Source: Choristoneura fumiferana (lineage: Eukaryota; Arthropoda; Insecta; Lepidoptera; Tortricidae). Taken from it: DNA of 64,000 nucleotides. The notes below the pieces were generated by a model. The model was not told the DNA's origin. It was given only the letters and a program-made list of their open reading frames with translations, and did not search any database. This document shows positions 1-12,049 of this stretch, piece by piece (positions within the stretch are counted from its first letter, which is position 1; each line of letters starts with the position of its first letter). The stretch spans positions 13,621,020 through 13,685,019 of the forward strand of contig NC_133492.1 in NCBI RefSeq assembly GCF_025370935.1. Direction: 5' to 3'. The position numbers and the translations under genes are program-made.

Positions 1-1896
1 TTTCTGTCTTTTCTTGTTCTTTCCTGCTTTTTCTATCGTGCAATAACCCTTGCTCTTCTTTTGTCTTTGCTTTAGATGTTATTGTTGTATTTGCCCACAG
101 TATGCGTCCCTAAATATTATACGATTTAATTACAATACAATGCAATCAAAAAATCAGTCCCTCCGATGAAGGAATGACACAGACAGTAAAAACTGGCCAA
201 AATAAGAACGACCTAGGCAAAACAACACGAAAAATTCGTTTTAAACAAGTAACGACACCACTATTTTATACGAATGATTTTTTACAAACTGTAAAAATTT
301 TTGTTAAAACAGGATCACCATGATTGTTTTTTTTTTAATTTCAAGCCAATAGTTTAACTTTAAGAGGGGGAGGGGCAACCCCAAAAAAAAATTGCAAAAG
401 CTATATTTACGCAAAATTAACAGATAAGTATTATGGATCTAGTGCGATAGATAAACAACACACAAGTGAAATTAGAAGTGTTTAGTTTAATAAAAGCAAT
501 TCTCTCATTACTTTGGTAGGACACACGTTAGCCTACTTAAAAAAAAAGTCCATAAAGTTATTCTTAGAATTATATGCAATTTTAAATAAAGATTTATAGT
601 TCACTTTTTTCTGCCTGAGTCCTTATCTGTGCTTCAGTGACAGATTAAAGTGACACAGATTAAAAGTGAAAGTGGATTAAAAGAATTTACTCTAAAACGT
701 CAAAATAATGAATGTGCCACTCTTAATAACGTAAGTAATACTAACTTATTCACATAAATGATTATCGAATAACGTCCCATAAATACATAAAATAATCGAG
801 ACAAGTAAAGTTAACATACCCGTTCAATACTCCAGTGCCGCTTCGATCACTAACGCCACAAAACTATGACAGAAGGTCCTCTAACCATTTCCGTACGGCG
901 GCGAGCCAGGATATGGCCGAATATTTACCGATGATTAAGGTGTGTCTATCATTCTCGGTGTGAGTGAGACCCAACAATGCGAACACACAGCCTACAACGT
1001 GAAAAAATCGCTGGACAAACTTGAGTTTGAATATTGATGTATAAAAATGATTGAATAGGACCGAATTATTATAAATGAATATCGTATTATTGTTTTGCAA
1101 TATATATAAAATATAAGTTTGTGAAACAGTAACAAATAATTCACAGGCTCCTAAAACCGGGAGCATGTCCCTTTTGGACCAAGACAGACTACAGTGAAAA
1201 CGTACTTACATTTATATTTTTAAAGTAATAAGTTGAATAAATAAAATGGCCTGGCACTGGGTAAAAAGGGTCTATGTTACATATGTAATTTTTTTTTCTG
1301 AAAACTTATATTTTAAGTACTTTCTATTCAAAAACTCATGGCATAGTTATTAAATGCCACTTTTAATTAGAATCACCTTAAATATGAATAATTTTTAAAA
1401 GACAAGAAAACGTCCCAAATCTAGACGTGTGTATAAAAGAAGCTGTAAACGAATGTAAAAATTTGAAAATTTTCCAGTGTAAATTTTCAGAAATAAATGC
1501 TGATTGTAAGCCCCGACAGCACATGATTCAATCTTCGCGTTCCGTGCGAGAATAAGATTTATTTTTACTGCGGTACCGTGTTTTTCACGGAGTTAAAAAC
1601 GTTTCTCCTAATTCTATTAAATTCTGTAATGAGATAAATGTATTTATTAATATCTTATTTGCAACGCACAATTCTGCGGGGAAAAAAACCCTTTTATTTC
1701 GTTACTACATAAAATCTGACATATTTACCTATGTAAGTACTTCAAAAAACTATAATTTTGTACTTGTTTTGTTACGAAAGCATTTCGTGGGTTAGGATTT
1801 CATTCAACAAAGAGTGCCTAAATAAACAACAAAACTGAAAATTATCACACTATTACTTTAAAAATGACCTCCAATACACAATTTACAATTAAATAA
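1..1896. other. AT-rich intergenic DNA, no gene seen
   Basis: Long A and T runs and frequent stops in all frames. A 100-codon open frame on the minus strand (864-1166) has no recognisable domain, and its codon pattern is what AT-rich DNA yields by chance. The segment 880-1000 is slightly more GC-rich and may be an old repeat piece, but I cannot name it. Confidence 0.6.
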
Positions 1897-2372
1897 TATA
1901 CCTTAGGCTGCTATTTACTCTTAAACTGCTAATAATCTCAAGAAAACATAACCGTTATATTTTTCTGTAAGTTTGATATACTTACTACCATCTGAATTTT
2001 TTCAATTTTTCCACCCACCGGTTTAGATTTTAGAGGGGAGGACGCTCGATTTTAACGAAAACTAGCACTTTAAAGTTTAATATTTTGCAAACAAATCACT
2101 GAATCGAAAAATCGTTTTAGCAACCCCTTATGGTTTTTAAGACCTATCTAACGATACCCCATTAACCACCTACTAATAATATTTTATTTTTTATTGTATC
2201 ATTTTGTCGGCATAGTTTACATACTTAATATTCGTGCAAATTTACAGCTTTCTAGCATTGATAGTCCCTGAGCAAAGCCGCGGATACAGACAGAGAGAGA
2301 CAGACAGACAAACAGACATGACAAATTTATAAGGATTCCTTTTTGCCATTTTGGCTACGGAACCCTAAAAAG
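1897..2372 (+). repeat. Family L repeat (ends in ggaaccctaaaaag), 5'-truncated copy
   Basis: Matches, over nearly all its length, the segments at 21949-22546, 41145-41570 and (inverted) 60357-60953. Shared landmarks in order are a stretch on taaccgttat, the phrase ccacccaccggtttagattttag, a tract on actgaatcgaaaaatcg, an (ACAG)n run, and a GGAACCCTAAAAAG end. This copy lacks the first part with the accggccaagagcg end. No coding capacity; probably a non-autonomous element of unknown class. Confidence 0.75.
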
Positions 2373-2984
2373 GAAGAACTAAAAAAAAAGATCTACAAAC
2401 AAAGAAATTGCTTGATACATCCAATACAAGTTATAGCTAGCCGAAAGGAGCAATTAAAAGGAATTTGACATAATTGCAGTCATTATTGAAGAAACTGTAT
2501 AGTAATCAGGCAGTCACTTCAAGATACTTCAAGATTCTATTATAACAAAATCTCCGGTTGATATTAAGAATAAAGGAATAATAATGAATAAGGGCAATTC
2601 ATTAAAAGTCCGAAGAAGTTGTTAGCAACCAATGTATATTAATATTAATAAGATAACTCCTTTGTTCGTAGACAACAAAAATATATCATTTTCAGGCTTT
2701 AGCAGCTTTAGATTTCTATTTCTATTTTCATATTAATAGAAAGAAGAAAAGATAAGCTTTACCTAAGAAAGCGGGAAAAGTAAATCAACTGTGTTATGCA
2801 TCGTGGCCACTCGAAGACTGGCGATAACATCTCAGCTTTCCGTGTCTCGACAATATCTTATTCAAGACTGGAATAAATGTACCTTCAGAGATCGTGAGGC
2901 GACTGCGGGAAAACGTACAACTCATTTGCGTACGTAGTAGAAGTAATGTGTGTTAACACTCGATGCTTTCCATTCAAATAAATA

Positions 2985-3195
2985 AAATCAATAAAGAAAT
3001 AATATTCAGGGACAATACCATCAATGACCTAGTCCAAAGTAAGCTAGCAAAGCTTGTGTTAGTGGTACTAAGTAACGGATAAATATAATAATATAGATGA
3101 TATATACTTAAATACATATTAAACACCCAAACCCGAGCCAACATTTCGATTTCATACAATTATTTGCCCCGACACGAATCGAACCCGCTCAAGCT
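2985..3195 (-). mobile_element. tRNA-headed SINE, family S2, reverse copy
   Basis: On the minus strand it reads a degenerate tRNA B box (gttcgattcg) followed by gtcggggcaaa, an AT-rich body, then atccgttact and gactaggtcattg. The same order is seen at 39812-40070, 58960-59515 and 61485-61650. The A-box half is mostly lost. Such SINEs are transcribed by RNA polymerase III from the internal boxes and moved by LINE proteins. Confidence 0.65.
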
Positions 3196-3588
3196 TCGTG
3201 AGTCATTCAGGCATTGCGTGGTAACTTCATTGCATGTTTCCAGTGGCGGATTTATGTTTTTAGGGCCACTTTATATCCGCCGCCCTATGTAACTTTCTAA
3301 AATAATTTTCTCGTTGAAATCTGCAGCCTGCCCCCTAGGCCGCGGCCTATACGGCCTATTGACAAATCCAGGACTGCATGTTTCATGTCAATTATATTTT
3401 ATCTCGATTTTATATGGTGAAAATAGGAGCTTTGTGTCATCTTATCGTTTTAAATGATAACATTACGGATAACTCACGTCTGAAATCGAATTATTACCGT
3501 TAGTTGCCGGTATTAGTTTCGTCGGGTAGTCGCGCGAGCAGGGCGGTGGCGCGCAGAGCGCATGTTGCAGAAGCCGTCGAGTCGCGTT
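3196..3588. other. Intergenic, includes a GC-rich stretch leading to the ribozyme-like motif
   Basis: Bases 3520-3590 are much richer in GC than their surroundings and probably belong to the same Penelope-like terminal region as the hammerhead-like fold that follows. I see no coding frame. Confidence 0.4.
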
Positions 3589-3631
3589 GCTCCAGAAGAA
3601 GGGTTACGGATTAGCCCGAAAAATGTCGAGC
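3589..3631 (+). ncRNA. Hammerhead-ribozyme-like fold, degraded (Penelope-like element relic)
   Basis: Read on the plus strand: helix I GCTC (3589-3592) pairs with GAGC (3628-3631). The first core box is CAGAAGA (3593-3599), where the family consensus is CTGANGA. Helix II is GGGTTA/TAGCCC around loop CGGAT. Then comes GAA (3618-3620), the very short helix III AAATGT, and the cleavage-site C at 3627. Two lesions stand out: U4 is A, and helix III has an A-G mismatch. One extra A sits between the first core box and helix II. Minimal hammerheads of this layout are known from Penelope-like retroelements. Activity of this copy is unlikely. Confidence 0.4.
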
Positions 3632-3660
3632 TAAACTCGATTTAAAACTGAGTCTCACGG

Positions 3661-4730
3661 TAGTTCATGTTCAAAAATCTTATCGTTTGTTATTCTAAGG
3701 TCATGTTTACGTCGTGGACAGATGCTGTAATTATAATCTTTATTTCTTTCAAAATAAAGTACAATTTTAACAAACTTATATGTAGGTTGCATTTTTTTTA
3801 AAAGAGACAAAATAACTTACTTTACTCTGAACTGGGAAAATTGCAGGTCTCTGGTGTGTATTTCATGGTGAATTGTTCAATGTATATGTAATAGAGAATA
3901 TTCATGGAAATTTAAACGAATGACGTAAAAATTACCAATATCTATTGAAAAATAACCAAGTAACCAGCGATTGAAGTTGCATGCCATCTCTTTCTAGAAA
4001 GATAAATTTAGTATGAACTTTCTATAGCCGTCGCAGCATATGACGTCAAAGTCTATGACGAATCGCTCTGTCTAATTGACAATTTAAAACGTCCATATTA
4101 TCGTGTTTTTTTTAATATATAGTTATTTTTTGAAATATATGAATCTATGATTAAAAAATCTTTCACAACTTGGCTTGTTAAACAACGAAAATATATTTGA
4201 ACAAATAAAAAATACGATTGCATATTCTCTATTGTAGTAATACCTATTTCTAAAATGGCCAGCTATATCGTTTTTACCTTCGGCAGTACGAGCGCATAAT
4301 TATCTAAAAATCTAAAAATCAGTTAATTTACGAAAGTGGAACTATGCCCTTGTTCTACCAAAGTCAATCTACGTTTGACCAAATTATTAACGTAGGGTTA
4401 CCATGGTATCCATCCAAGGTGGGCTGGTCAAATGGTACCAAAGATTTAGTTAATTAAGATTATTTAGCTTTTATTTAGCCTGTATTTTTTAGCTTTTATA
4501 ATTAGCGTTACATAAAGTTATGAACAACTAAACACTCTGACAAATAACGATGTGGCCAAACATTTTTTTAATTTTTATTAATTAATACTATCACTACTGC
4601 TTTACTCGATAATAATTTATTGTTATAACTGTTATAATTTGTTGTTATAACTTTAGTTGTCTACCTGGACTTTAGATCAGCCAATAAGAGTGAAGCAATC
4701 GCTGTAGTAGCTCGGCGATTTCCTTTTTTT
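3661..4730. other. AT-rich intergenic DNA, nothing recognised
   Basis: No open frame, repeat match or hairpin that I can defend. Composition is uniformly AT-rich. Confidence 0.6.
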
Positions 4731-4815
4731 AACCCCCGACGCAAAAAGAGGGGTGTTATAAGTTTGACCGTTGTGTGTCTGTGTGTCTGTCTGTGGCACC
4801 GTAGCTCTTATAAAC
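4731..4815 (+). repeat. Dispersed repeat with acccccgacgcaaaaagagg end
   Basis: The phrase about cccccgacgcaaaaagagggg, ttataagtttgaccg and a (TGTC)n run, then ggcaccgtagctc, is one I recall as a very common non-coding repeat in lepidopteran genomes. Only this copy is seen here. Class unknown. Confidence 0.4.
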
Positions 4816-4862
4816 TAATTATTTAATTCCTCTATGTGGGTCACTCAGGACTTAACAACATT

Positions 4863-4961
4863 GATTAGTGTTAACTGACCGTTAAATGTGATGCCGTCTC
4901 TATTTGTTTTGTTCGAATAGACGGAGACGGTATCACATTTAACCGTCAGTTAACACTAATC
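4863..4961. repeat. Hairpin MITE: 38-bp arms, 36 matching
   Basis: Bases 4863-4900 are the reverse complement of 4924-4961 except for two positions, with a 23-base loop. The arm begins gattagtgttaactga. A decayed relative lies at 17222-17310 (gattagtgttaag, gatgccgtctctatttg, cacatttaaccgtcgg). The shared inner phrase suggests a small foldback or MITE family. Confidence 0.7.
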
Positions 4962-4975
4962 CATATGGATGGTGA

Positions 4976-7924
4976 AACAAACTCTTAGTATAAGAGATTT
5001 CTAAGTAAATCGTGGGCGGTAAAAAAGTCGAGGCTTCTAAAATTATCTCTATTATATTTTATTTTCGGCTATAAATACTCGTAGGCCCCTACTATTCTGT
5101 CGAGTACAGATATTACTTTAAGCCTTCGTAAGAAATTAAATCTTGGGATTTAAATCCGGAAAATGGCCCCGCCAACGCCAAGACGAACAAAAAAAGAAGG
5201 CGAGGTACTATCATTTCACTCATTTTCTAATCAAGGTTTTGCCTAAAACTTTGTGGCGGCTAAAACGGGCTAGAACTTTGTGGACAACAAAATAGATACA
5301 TTTAAACTAGAGCACCTCACTAAAAGAAATCAAACCCCACAAAAAACATGCGCATAATGCTCACGCTGCAGAAAAGTCAAGGAAAAAGGAAAAGCCGAGC
5401 CTTGAGCTCACTTTACTAAGCCTTCACCTTACCTTTAAAAGTATAGTTTGGCAGGTTTCTTAGATCTGTTTTATGTCATAACATTATTAATGCAAAAGTT
5501 TGTATATGGGTCTATGTGTGCGTGTGTTTGTGACTGGGGCAATTTTTTAATCTACTCAATAATTTTCTCCGTATTTGTCCATTTTTATTAACTTAATTCG
5601 AACAGGCTAATACAAATTCGGACCATTAGCAAATAATAATGTACCTACTAATTGCTCTTGGCGTTTCCTACTAACATCGAAACAATGAAAAATGAGGAAC
5701 GTTGAGCCGTGTCTTAAAAATGTTGGGAAACTGAAATAATTGTGACTTTAGAAATTTCTTCTAATTGGAAGACTAGAGCTTTTACTAGTTGGAGCCTTTG
5801 CTTCTGGCAAAAACAATTATGTAAGGACGTCGATTGCTTTTCTCCAATTGGCAAGTTGATAGCAACACCAAATTTACAAATTCAACAAAACTACGAGTGA
5901 AATTATTAAACGTTTTAAATAAAACTAACACATTTGTTACATTAATGAACAAGTATTTTTATTTTTGCGTCCATGTTTCTTTAAAAGACTTTTAGATCCG
6001 CATTCGTAGTTCTTCCAAAACCCGTATCTGTGTCCACGGATGTAAAATAATCGTCCCTATAATACGAATAAAGTTACAAAAGTTCAAACGTTTCCCGCGG
6101 CCGGCATAAAAGGTCGGCTTAGAACTATACGTACCTAGACAAACAAAATAAATTAAAAGATACATTCACTACGTCTGTTTACGTATTACAACTTATACAA
6201 GAACGTCGCAGCAAGCGCCTTTTGTCGCTATGCGCGTCTCTCTCGTTTAAATCCAGTAAGAGCAGGATAAGTGCGATAAACAAGGGTTATGTCGTGCTTT
6301 CGGGCGGGATCCCGCCCGCAATAGTACCTTTTCGCGTCAATAATAAATACACGTCCAACGCAAAGGGATGGATAATTGTTCTATTTGTTGGGAACGGGTT
6401 GAGGAGGGTCGATGGCCACTCGCCCTTGTAATTTATTTATTTGGAGGTGTAGGAGTGACACGTACGGCCCGCTTCCGTATGAACGACGGTGATTAGGCAT
6501 GCCACTGTTGACAGGATAGGTTTAGACCCTATTTCCAGAGGGTTTTGAAGTTTTAGTACAACATGGACAAGGGGTTATTGTTTGAAATGCCCGAAATAGA
6601 AGGGCAGAATAGCTAAGTACTGTAGGTGGGTAAGTGGATCAGAAAATTACACTGGATTCGCTACGCATTTACATCCTGTGCCTAATATACAAGGTGTTAA
6701 TAACTGCAAACCTCAGACATCCCAAAAATATTTTTTCGTTTTAAGTTAGTCAATTTCATTTATTTTTGAATACCTTCATTATTGGAAAAATATTCGTGTG
6801 ATTTACCAAGTTAGTAATTCTACTTCATTTCTAACTCTATGCTCATAATTTGTATTTGTCAGTTGCGTTTCGACGTTTTTAGAAGAAAATCACAAGTTGA
6901 CAACAAAACGGCCAGTATTAAATTATCGAAAAATATTATGCAACCTCCCTAAAATATTTAATTGGCGCCTGTTGCATTCGTAACTTTTAGACCGGGCACA
7001 ATAAAAAAGGGATTTAAAAACACAAACACAGCCTAATTTAAAACACAGTGTAATCGATTCTACTTACGTTTCTGAGCCAACTACTTTCTGGTTTTCAGTT
7101 ATTTAATGAACACCTTGTAGATGTTCGGATGGCAACGCAATTTTATTGAGATGGTCGGGTTGTTGGACTGATGGTATGCTTTCATCGCGAGTACCTACTG
7201 CCTTCTGGCCGAAAGACGTGTTCCGGCGATTTCGGGGCACCATGCCGCAGATGAATGCGACGTCGGGGACGAGTACTCAATGCGAAATAAGTTAACGTAA
7301 ATTAATTACTCAAGAGGAAGTTTAAATTGTTTTCCATTTATCAGCGAAAATTTTATAAAATCAAACCTGTATTTATTTTTCTTATCTACGTTTCTTCATT
7401 TACCTGACCCCCCCCCCCCCGGTATGGAAGTTTAAAAGCGTTAATTTTACACGTAAAGAATTATACTAATACCTAATAAGAGCAGTATCTTGCAAAATTT
7501 GTATGTTTGTTACGGTCAAATAAAAAGAGTTGACTAGAATTTTGACACGGGTACACCTATATTTATGTCAAAATCCTGCACAGTCAACAAAAAAGCCGTT
7601 ACTATTAATACTTACTTTCATTGCAGAACCCTAAAGGTGCTCTTACAGTCTGTAATAAAATCGTCCCGTATAGAGGCGCCAGTATTTCATGCCGGGAGTT
7701 GTTTGAGCTAGCAACGTGCCAGTTTCTTAATAGTTTGCGTTATTTATGGGCCCTAGAGTGTCGGTGTCACTTACAGCGTTGCCAAAATATACGTGGAATA
7801 CACGGCAAAGACTCGAGTTTGTTGTTGAGATAAGGAAAAACAGCCGCAAGGGCACCATACATACAAACAAACAAATTCAACCTTTTTGGTCTGCTTATTC
7901 GTAGGTATACATTCATCTTATATT
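4976..7924. other. Intergenic DNA, no defensible gene
   Basis: Nearly 3 kb of mostly AT-rich sequence. An 18-base perfect palindrome, cgggcgggatcccgcccg, lies at 6301-6318 inside a 69-codon chance frame. A run of 13 C lies at 7408-7420. At 7619-7835 a 70-codon open frame follows a good acceptor-like string (ttcattgcag). It could be an exon, but I recognise no domain and see no partner exon. Confidence 0.45.
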
Positions 7925-7962
7925 TTACTAGTGACCCGCCCCGGCTTCACACGGGCAAAACA

Positions 7963-8635
7963 AATTAAAAACGGCCAAGTGCGAGTCGGACTCCCGCACG
8001 AAGGGTTCCGTACCTTTACATCATTCCATCCCATTCATCACAGCCTATATACGTCCCACTGCTGGGCACAGGCCTCCTCTCAGAACAAGAGGGCTTGGGC
8101 CATAGTTCTCATGCGGATTGGAAACTTCACACGCACCATTGAATTGCTTTGCAGGTTTGTGAAGGTTTCCTCACTATTTTTTCCTTCACCGCAAAGCTCG
8201 TGGTAAATTTCAACTGCAATTCCGCACATGAATTTCGAAAAACTCAGAGGTGCGAGCCGCACGTTACATCATTAGATATTAGCAAAGAAACTGCAAAAAG
8301 AACCACGTTTGTTGTGTGGGAGCCCCCCTTAAACATTTATTTTATTCTGTTAAAACACATACTAAACACATAAGGTTTGGATAACATGGTCTGATTTTAG
8401 TCGGCATTTCTGTCAAATTTTAAAATGTAAAAAAGTAGTTATAGTGACATAACTACAATAGTTGGAAATGTGGTATCACAAAGTTTTTTGTAGATATTGA
8501 TATATTCTTTAATATTTTAGAACATTTTTTTGTTCTATCATCAATAGTTTCCACAGTGCATGCCATGAAAGATGTTTTATGGCAACTTTTTTTACACTTT
8601 GAGTTACATTATTGAAGTTTTAGTACGGAACCCTA
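7963..8635 (+). repeat. Family K repeat (gtgcgagtcggact ... ggaaccct), interrupted
   Basis: The left end matches the inverted right end of 18636-19138 and the start of 36336-36440. The body shares the phrase about gggagcccccctt, seen inverted or varied at 18830-19060. Interrupted at 8026 by a SINE with a perfect 10-base target duplication. No coding frame. Confidence 0.65.
8026..8263 (-). mobile_element. SINE, family S1, reverse and 5'-truncated, with target duplication
   Basis: On the minus strand it carries the body and 3' end of the S1 SINE (accacgagctttgcggtgaa ... cccagcagtgggacgtata). The tRNA-derived head with the promoter boxes is missing. The 10-base direct repeat TTACATCATT flanks it exactly (8016-8025 and 8264-8273), which is direct evidence of a retrotransposition event into the family K repeat. 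Confidence 0.85.
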
Positions 8636-8999
8636 TATTTTTCTGGTAATAAATATAACCTATGGCACTTTGGAATAATTTAGCATTCTAATAGTGAAAG
8701 AAATTTTAAAATCGGTCTATTAGTTTTTGAGTTAATTCGTAACAAACATACAAAAATACAAAAAACCAAATCTTTCCTCGGGAGCAGGTCGCTTGACACC
8801 CGAAGGGTTTATAATATTAGTATAGACTAACTTTTGTCCGTGACTTCGAATGCGAAGAATTCGCTTATCCCTAGCCTGCTGGAACGATTCAACTTCTCGG
8901 GGTAATAGTATTTTATGCGTTAATCTAGTTCGATCTATGGTCGGGCCAGATATTTACATAGACAATACGATTGTTTGTTTTCAAGTCATACACGTTTAA

Positions 9000-9135
9000 T
9001 ATTTATGTACCTAACTATGTATTTATCTACATAAGTATTTTTATCCGTTACCTAGTACTTATCCCTGATAGCACTAGATTTGCTTAGTTTGGGACTAGGT
9101 CAATTGGCTGCAGTTGTTCTATAATATTTATTTTA
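9000..9135 (+). mobile_element. SINE family S2, 3' half only
   Basis: Carries the S2 3' landmarks atttttatccgttacctag and tttgggactaggtcaattgg, then AT-rich tail sequence. The tRNA-like head is absent. Confidence 0.55.
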
Positions 9136-11164
9136 TTTATCAAATATCAGTAAAATAGATTAGTCTGCACTAACAGCCACGTAATTATCTATAAAGTAAT
9201 TAAATAATGAATTCTTTTAAAAGCTACACCTAAGCATAGTAAGAATTTTCCTCGTCGGACCTAAGAAACTGGTTTTATAATAAAACAACGTTACGTTAAA
9301 GCCAGTGGAAAGCTACTCGTCACAGTTGATCTTTTTATGTTGGCAAGACGGTATTTTAGAGGGAAAAAATCTCATAAATTACGTTGGGCTGCCTCCGTTT
9401 AGTAGAAACTCTGCTAGGTAAATGGGGTGAATTTTGCTTCCCCCGACATTAACTGGACGAGAACTAAACTTTAAGAAAGGTAGCCATTAATAATGGTTTC
9501 AACTTATCTTGCCTTCTGTAGATTGTAATGTCGATTGTGATACCTACAAAATTCTACCAAATTCTACCCAAATTCTAGCAAATTTTGCGTGTTTTTATTC
9601 TTTGAATGATTATTATTTAAAATGTAAAATGAAATAATCTGTAATCTGCATTATTGAAATTAAGTAATGAAATGGCATGTTTGTAATTGTAAAGATTTTA
9701 CAATACGGTATTCTAAATCGATGTCTGTGAACTATGGATATTTATCAATTTATCATTAGGTATAATCACGATATTTCTAAAATCAACCGCAAAACTATAA
9801 GAAACGTTAGAGCTGCCCATAAGCCTCAAATTAATTAAATTTTATCGTCATGAAAACGTAGTTTTCGAGATATTGCTGTTATATATGTGCCTATATATAT
9901 ATGTAAAATAAATTTTAAATAACATCTAAGTAAATTTATATTGCACTAGTCAAAAGTAACATGTAAAACAATAAAAATAATATAAAAAATAAAATACCAA
10001 GAATGTCAAGATACTGTAACAAAAGTAATAATTAAAATGGTATCTTAACTTATGGAGAGAAAGATAATGGGATCGTATTAAAATACTACAGCACGCTAAC
10101 ATTCATAAATAAACCAAAATTTTAACTAACGTTAGATTGGTTCTCCACTAGGAGGAATCGGAGATCGCCATAGCAAAAAATATACCACCTAGGGCTTATT
10201 ATCGACGACCCCTTCTTAAAAGCCAAATCTACTACAGTGAAACTATTTTTCAAAACAAACATTCGATTACAAAAGTGGCTAGTTTAATTTCATGAATCCT
10301 TATATTAAAAATACCTACAATAAAGGAAGGTTTGAAACCAAATAAAAACATTCTCTTGGTTTCTCACTCCAACAAGACATTAGTTCAATGTAAATATAAT
10401 TTGAGGAGGGAAATTTTCATTAAACAGTTGCTTCGTTCACCAAGAAATTACTTTAACATCCACTTACAGAGTCGTCTTTACCTATAGTGCAGGGTGTGCG
10501 TTGCACACGGGCGCACCGGCGCAAGCGGTGCTAGGGGCGCCGGCCGCGGCACTTTGTACCTATTCCATTTTGACCGCGCGCTTCCTAGATGGTGCTAAAG
10601 TAATAATTGCCCACGCTGTCCACGTAATTTCTTTAAAGTTATTTTCAAACCGCACTTCACGCTGATAATGGGTAAGTTATATCGTCTAGTCATAACAACA
10701 TTCACGGACAAACGAGGGAAGATAAAAAAAGAATTTATGTCGTGTTACAACAGTTGGCAATATCACAATATTATTGAGTCGCCGAGGAAAGTTCGGGTGC
10801 CGCGTGCATGTGATCGAGCCCTAACCCGCAGAAGTAGGAAGGCAAGTTCGATTAACTTTTTTGTCCCAGTTTGCTCACACCCGCGCGTGTGTGAAGCCAT
10901 TAATGGTTTCATAATAACATAATGCTTTAGCGGACCTAGTGAGACGTGATGTGTTTTTACTTGGAATTATTTTAATAAAGGAGCCCTCCATTGTATTCGT
11001 ACTAGAATGGACAAAGAGTTAGAAAATTGTTGTTGAATTTCAACTGTGATTTCCGTAAAATAGACTGACAAGTTATAATGCCGTATTTGATTTTTGTCGA
11101 TTTTTTTTACGGCCAAGATATTTTTGAGCCAAATATTGACATTTGCTATTCTAGATTTTTTAAT
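9136..11164. other. Intergenic DNA with one GC-rich patch
   Basis: AT-rich and featureless apart from 10480-10620, where GC content rises sharply (gcaccggcgcaagcggtgc, ggggcgccggccgcggcac). That patch reads like part of an old repeat or processed sequence, but no frame is open through it. An 84-codon frame at 10668-10922 shows no domain. Confidence 0.5.
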
Positions 11165-11300
11165 AGCCATAGAATAGTGTCCCACTGCTGGGCAAAGGCC
11201 TCCCCTTTCTCCTTCCACTCGTCTCTGCCTTCGGCAAAATGTTGCCAGTCCGGCTGGAATCGCTCCAAATCATCCCGCCACCTTCTTTTAGGCTTTTTTT
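11165..11300 (-). pseudogene. RTE-type LINE fragment, extreme C-terminus of reverse transcriptase ORF
   Basis: The minus strand encodes the end of the same protein tail seen at 24439-24711: an RRWRDDL-like stretch, an EW and GEAF stretch, then AQQWD. About 45 codons survive. It is a 5'-truncated copy, as is usual for LINEs. Confidence 0.65.
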
Positions 11301-12049
11301 AATTCTAGAATTATTTCATTAAAAAACAGTAAAACAATTAGATTCAGTTAACTAATTTGATTCCTAGGCCACCACAGAAACGTGTCGTAATTGCATCTTA
11401 CATTAGGTACTTGATAAATATTTTTTAAAGAAAAATACAATTAGGTATTTACGTTGATTAAGGTTCAATGGTGTCCCAGTAAATTGGTTGACTGTTACTT
11501 ACATGTTTCACTTTACATTTTATTCAATAATTAAAACTTAACAACATGCAATCGTTTTTCATAACTCCGAAACCATTTTTAATTAAAATTATTTACTTCA
11601 GCAGAAATTCACGGAGAATTTCCAAAAAGATTAAAACCTGATAAAAAACGAAAATTTATAACGAATAGCGAGAGTTCAATTCAATTTTAATCCTCTCATT
11701 GCGTCATAAATTAATAAATATCACAAGTCTTATTGACATAGGTAGCTACGGAATGAGTTGGGCTCGGATAGCACGGTTAATTTATTTCTGTGATACATAA
11801 AATGAACGTTCCGGTGGCCATTTATCTTATTCACTTTACAGGAGGGCGTGACTCGGTCGAGTTTACATTTTAATTTGGCCTGTGGTTTATATGTCAGTTG
11901 GATGCTGGCTCTGACGAGAACGCGATCATTTTTCACTAGGCCGTGAAATTCAAAGCGGAGTCATTTAATTGGTGCTGTTTGCATTAGAAATTTTGAGTCG
12001 TTATGGTTAGAGATACAACGAATTACGAATAAGTTCCAATTAAAAAAAA
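11301..12049. other. AT-rich intergenic DNA, nothing recognised
   Basis: No supported feature. A 68-codon minus-strand frame at 11730-11936 has no identifiable domain. Confidence 0.55.

Larger units (their letters stand above)
7925..8826 (+). mobile_element. Three-level nest: family M containing family K containing a SINE
   Basis: The outer element starts tagtgacccgccccggcttc at 7925 and resumes at about 8636, with aaaatcggtctattag and a tataatattagtata end near 8826. Inside it, 7963-8635 is a family K repeat (acggccaagtgcgagtcgga ... agtacggaacccta). K in turn is split by the SINE at 8026-8263. The nesting order dates M as oldest and the SINE as youngest. Confidence 0.6.

Noticed and set aside
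864..1166. 100-codon minus-strand frame
   Set aside because: Hydrophobic and Asn/Phe-rich content typical of AT-rich chance frames, with no domain and no splice context.
8080..8373. Overlapping frames on both strands
   Set aside because: They translate the S1 SINE and family K repeat.
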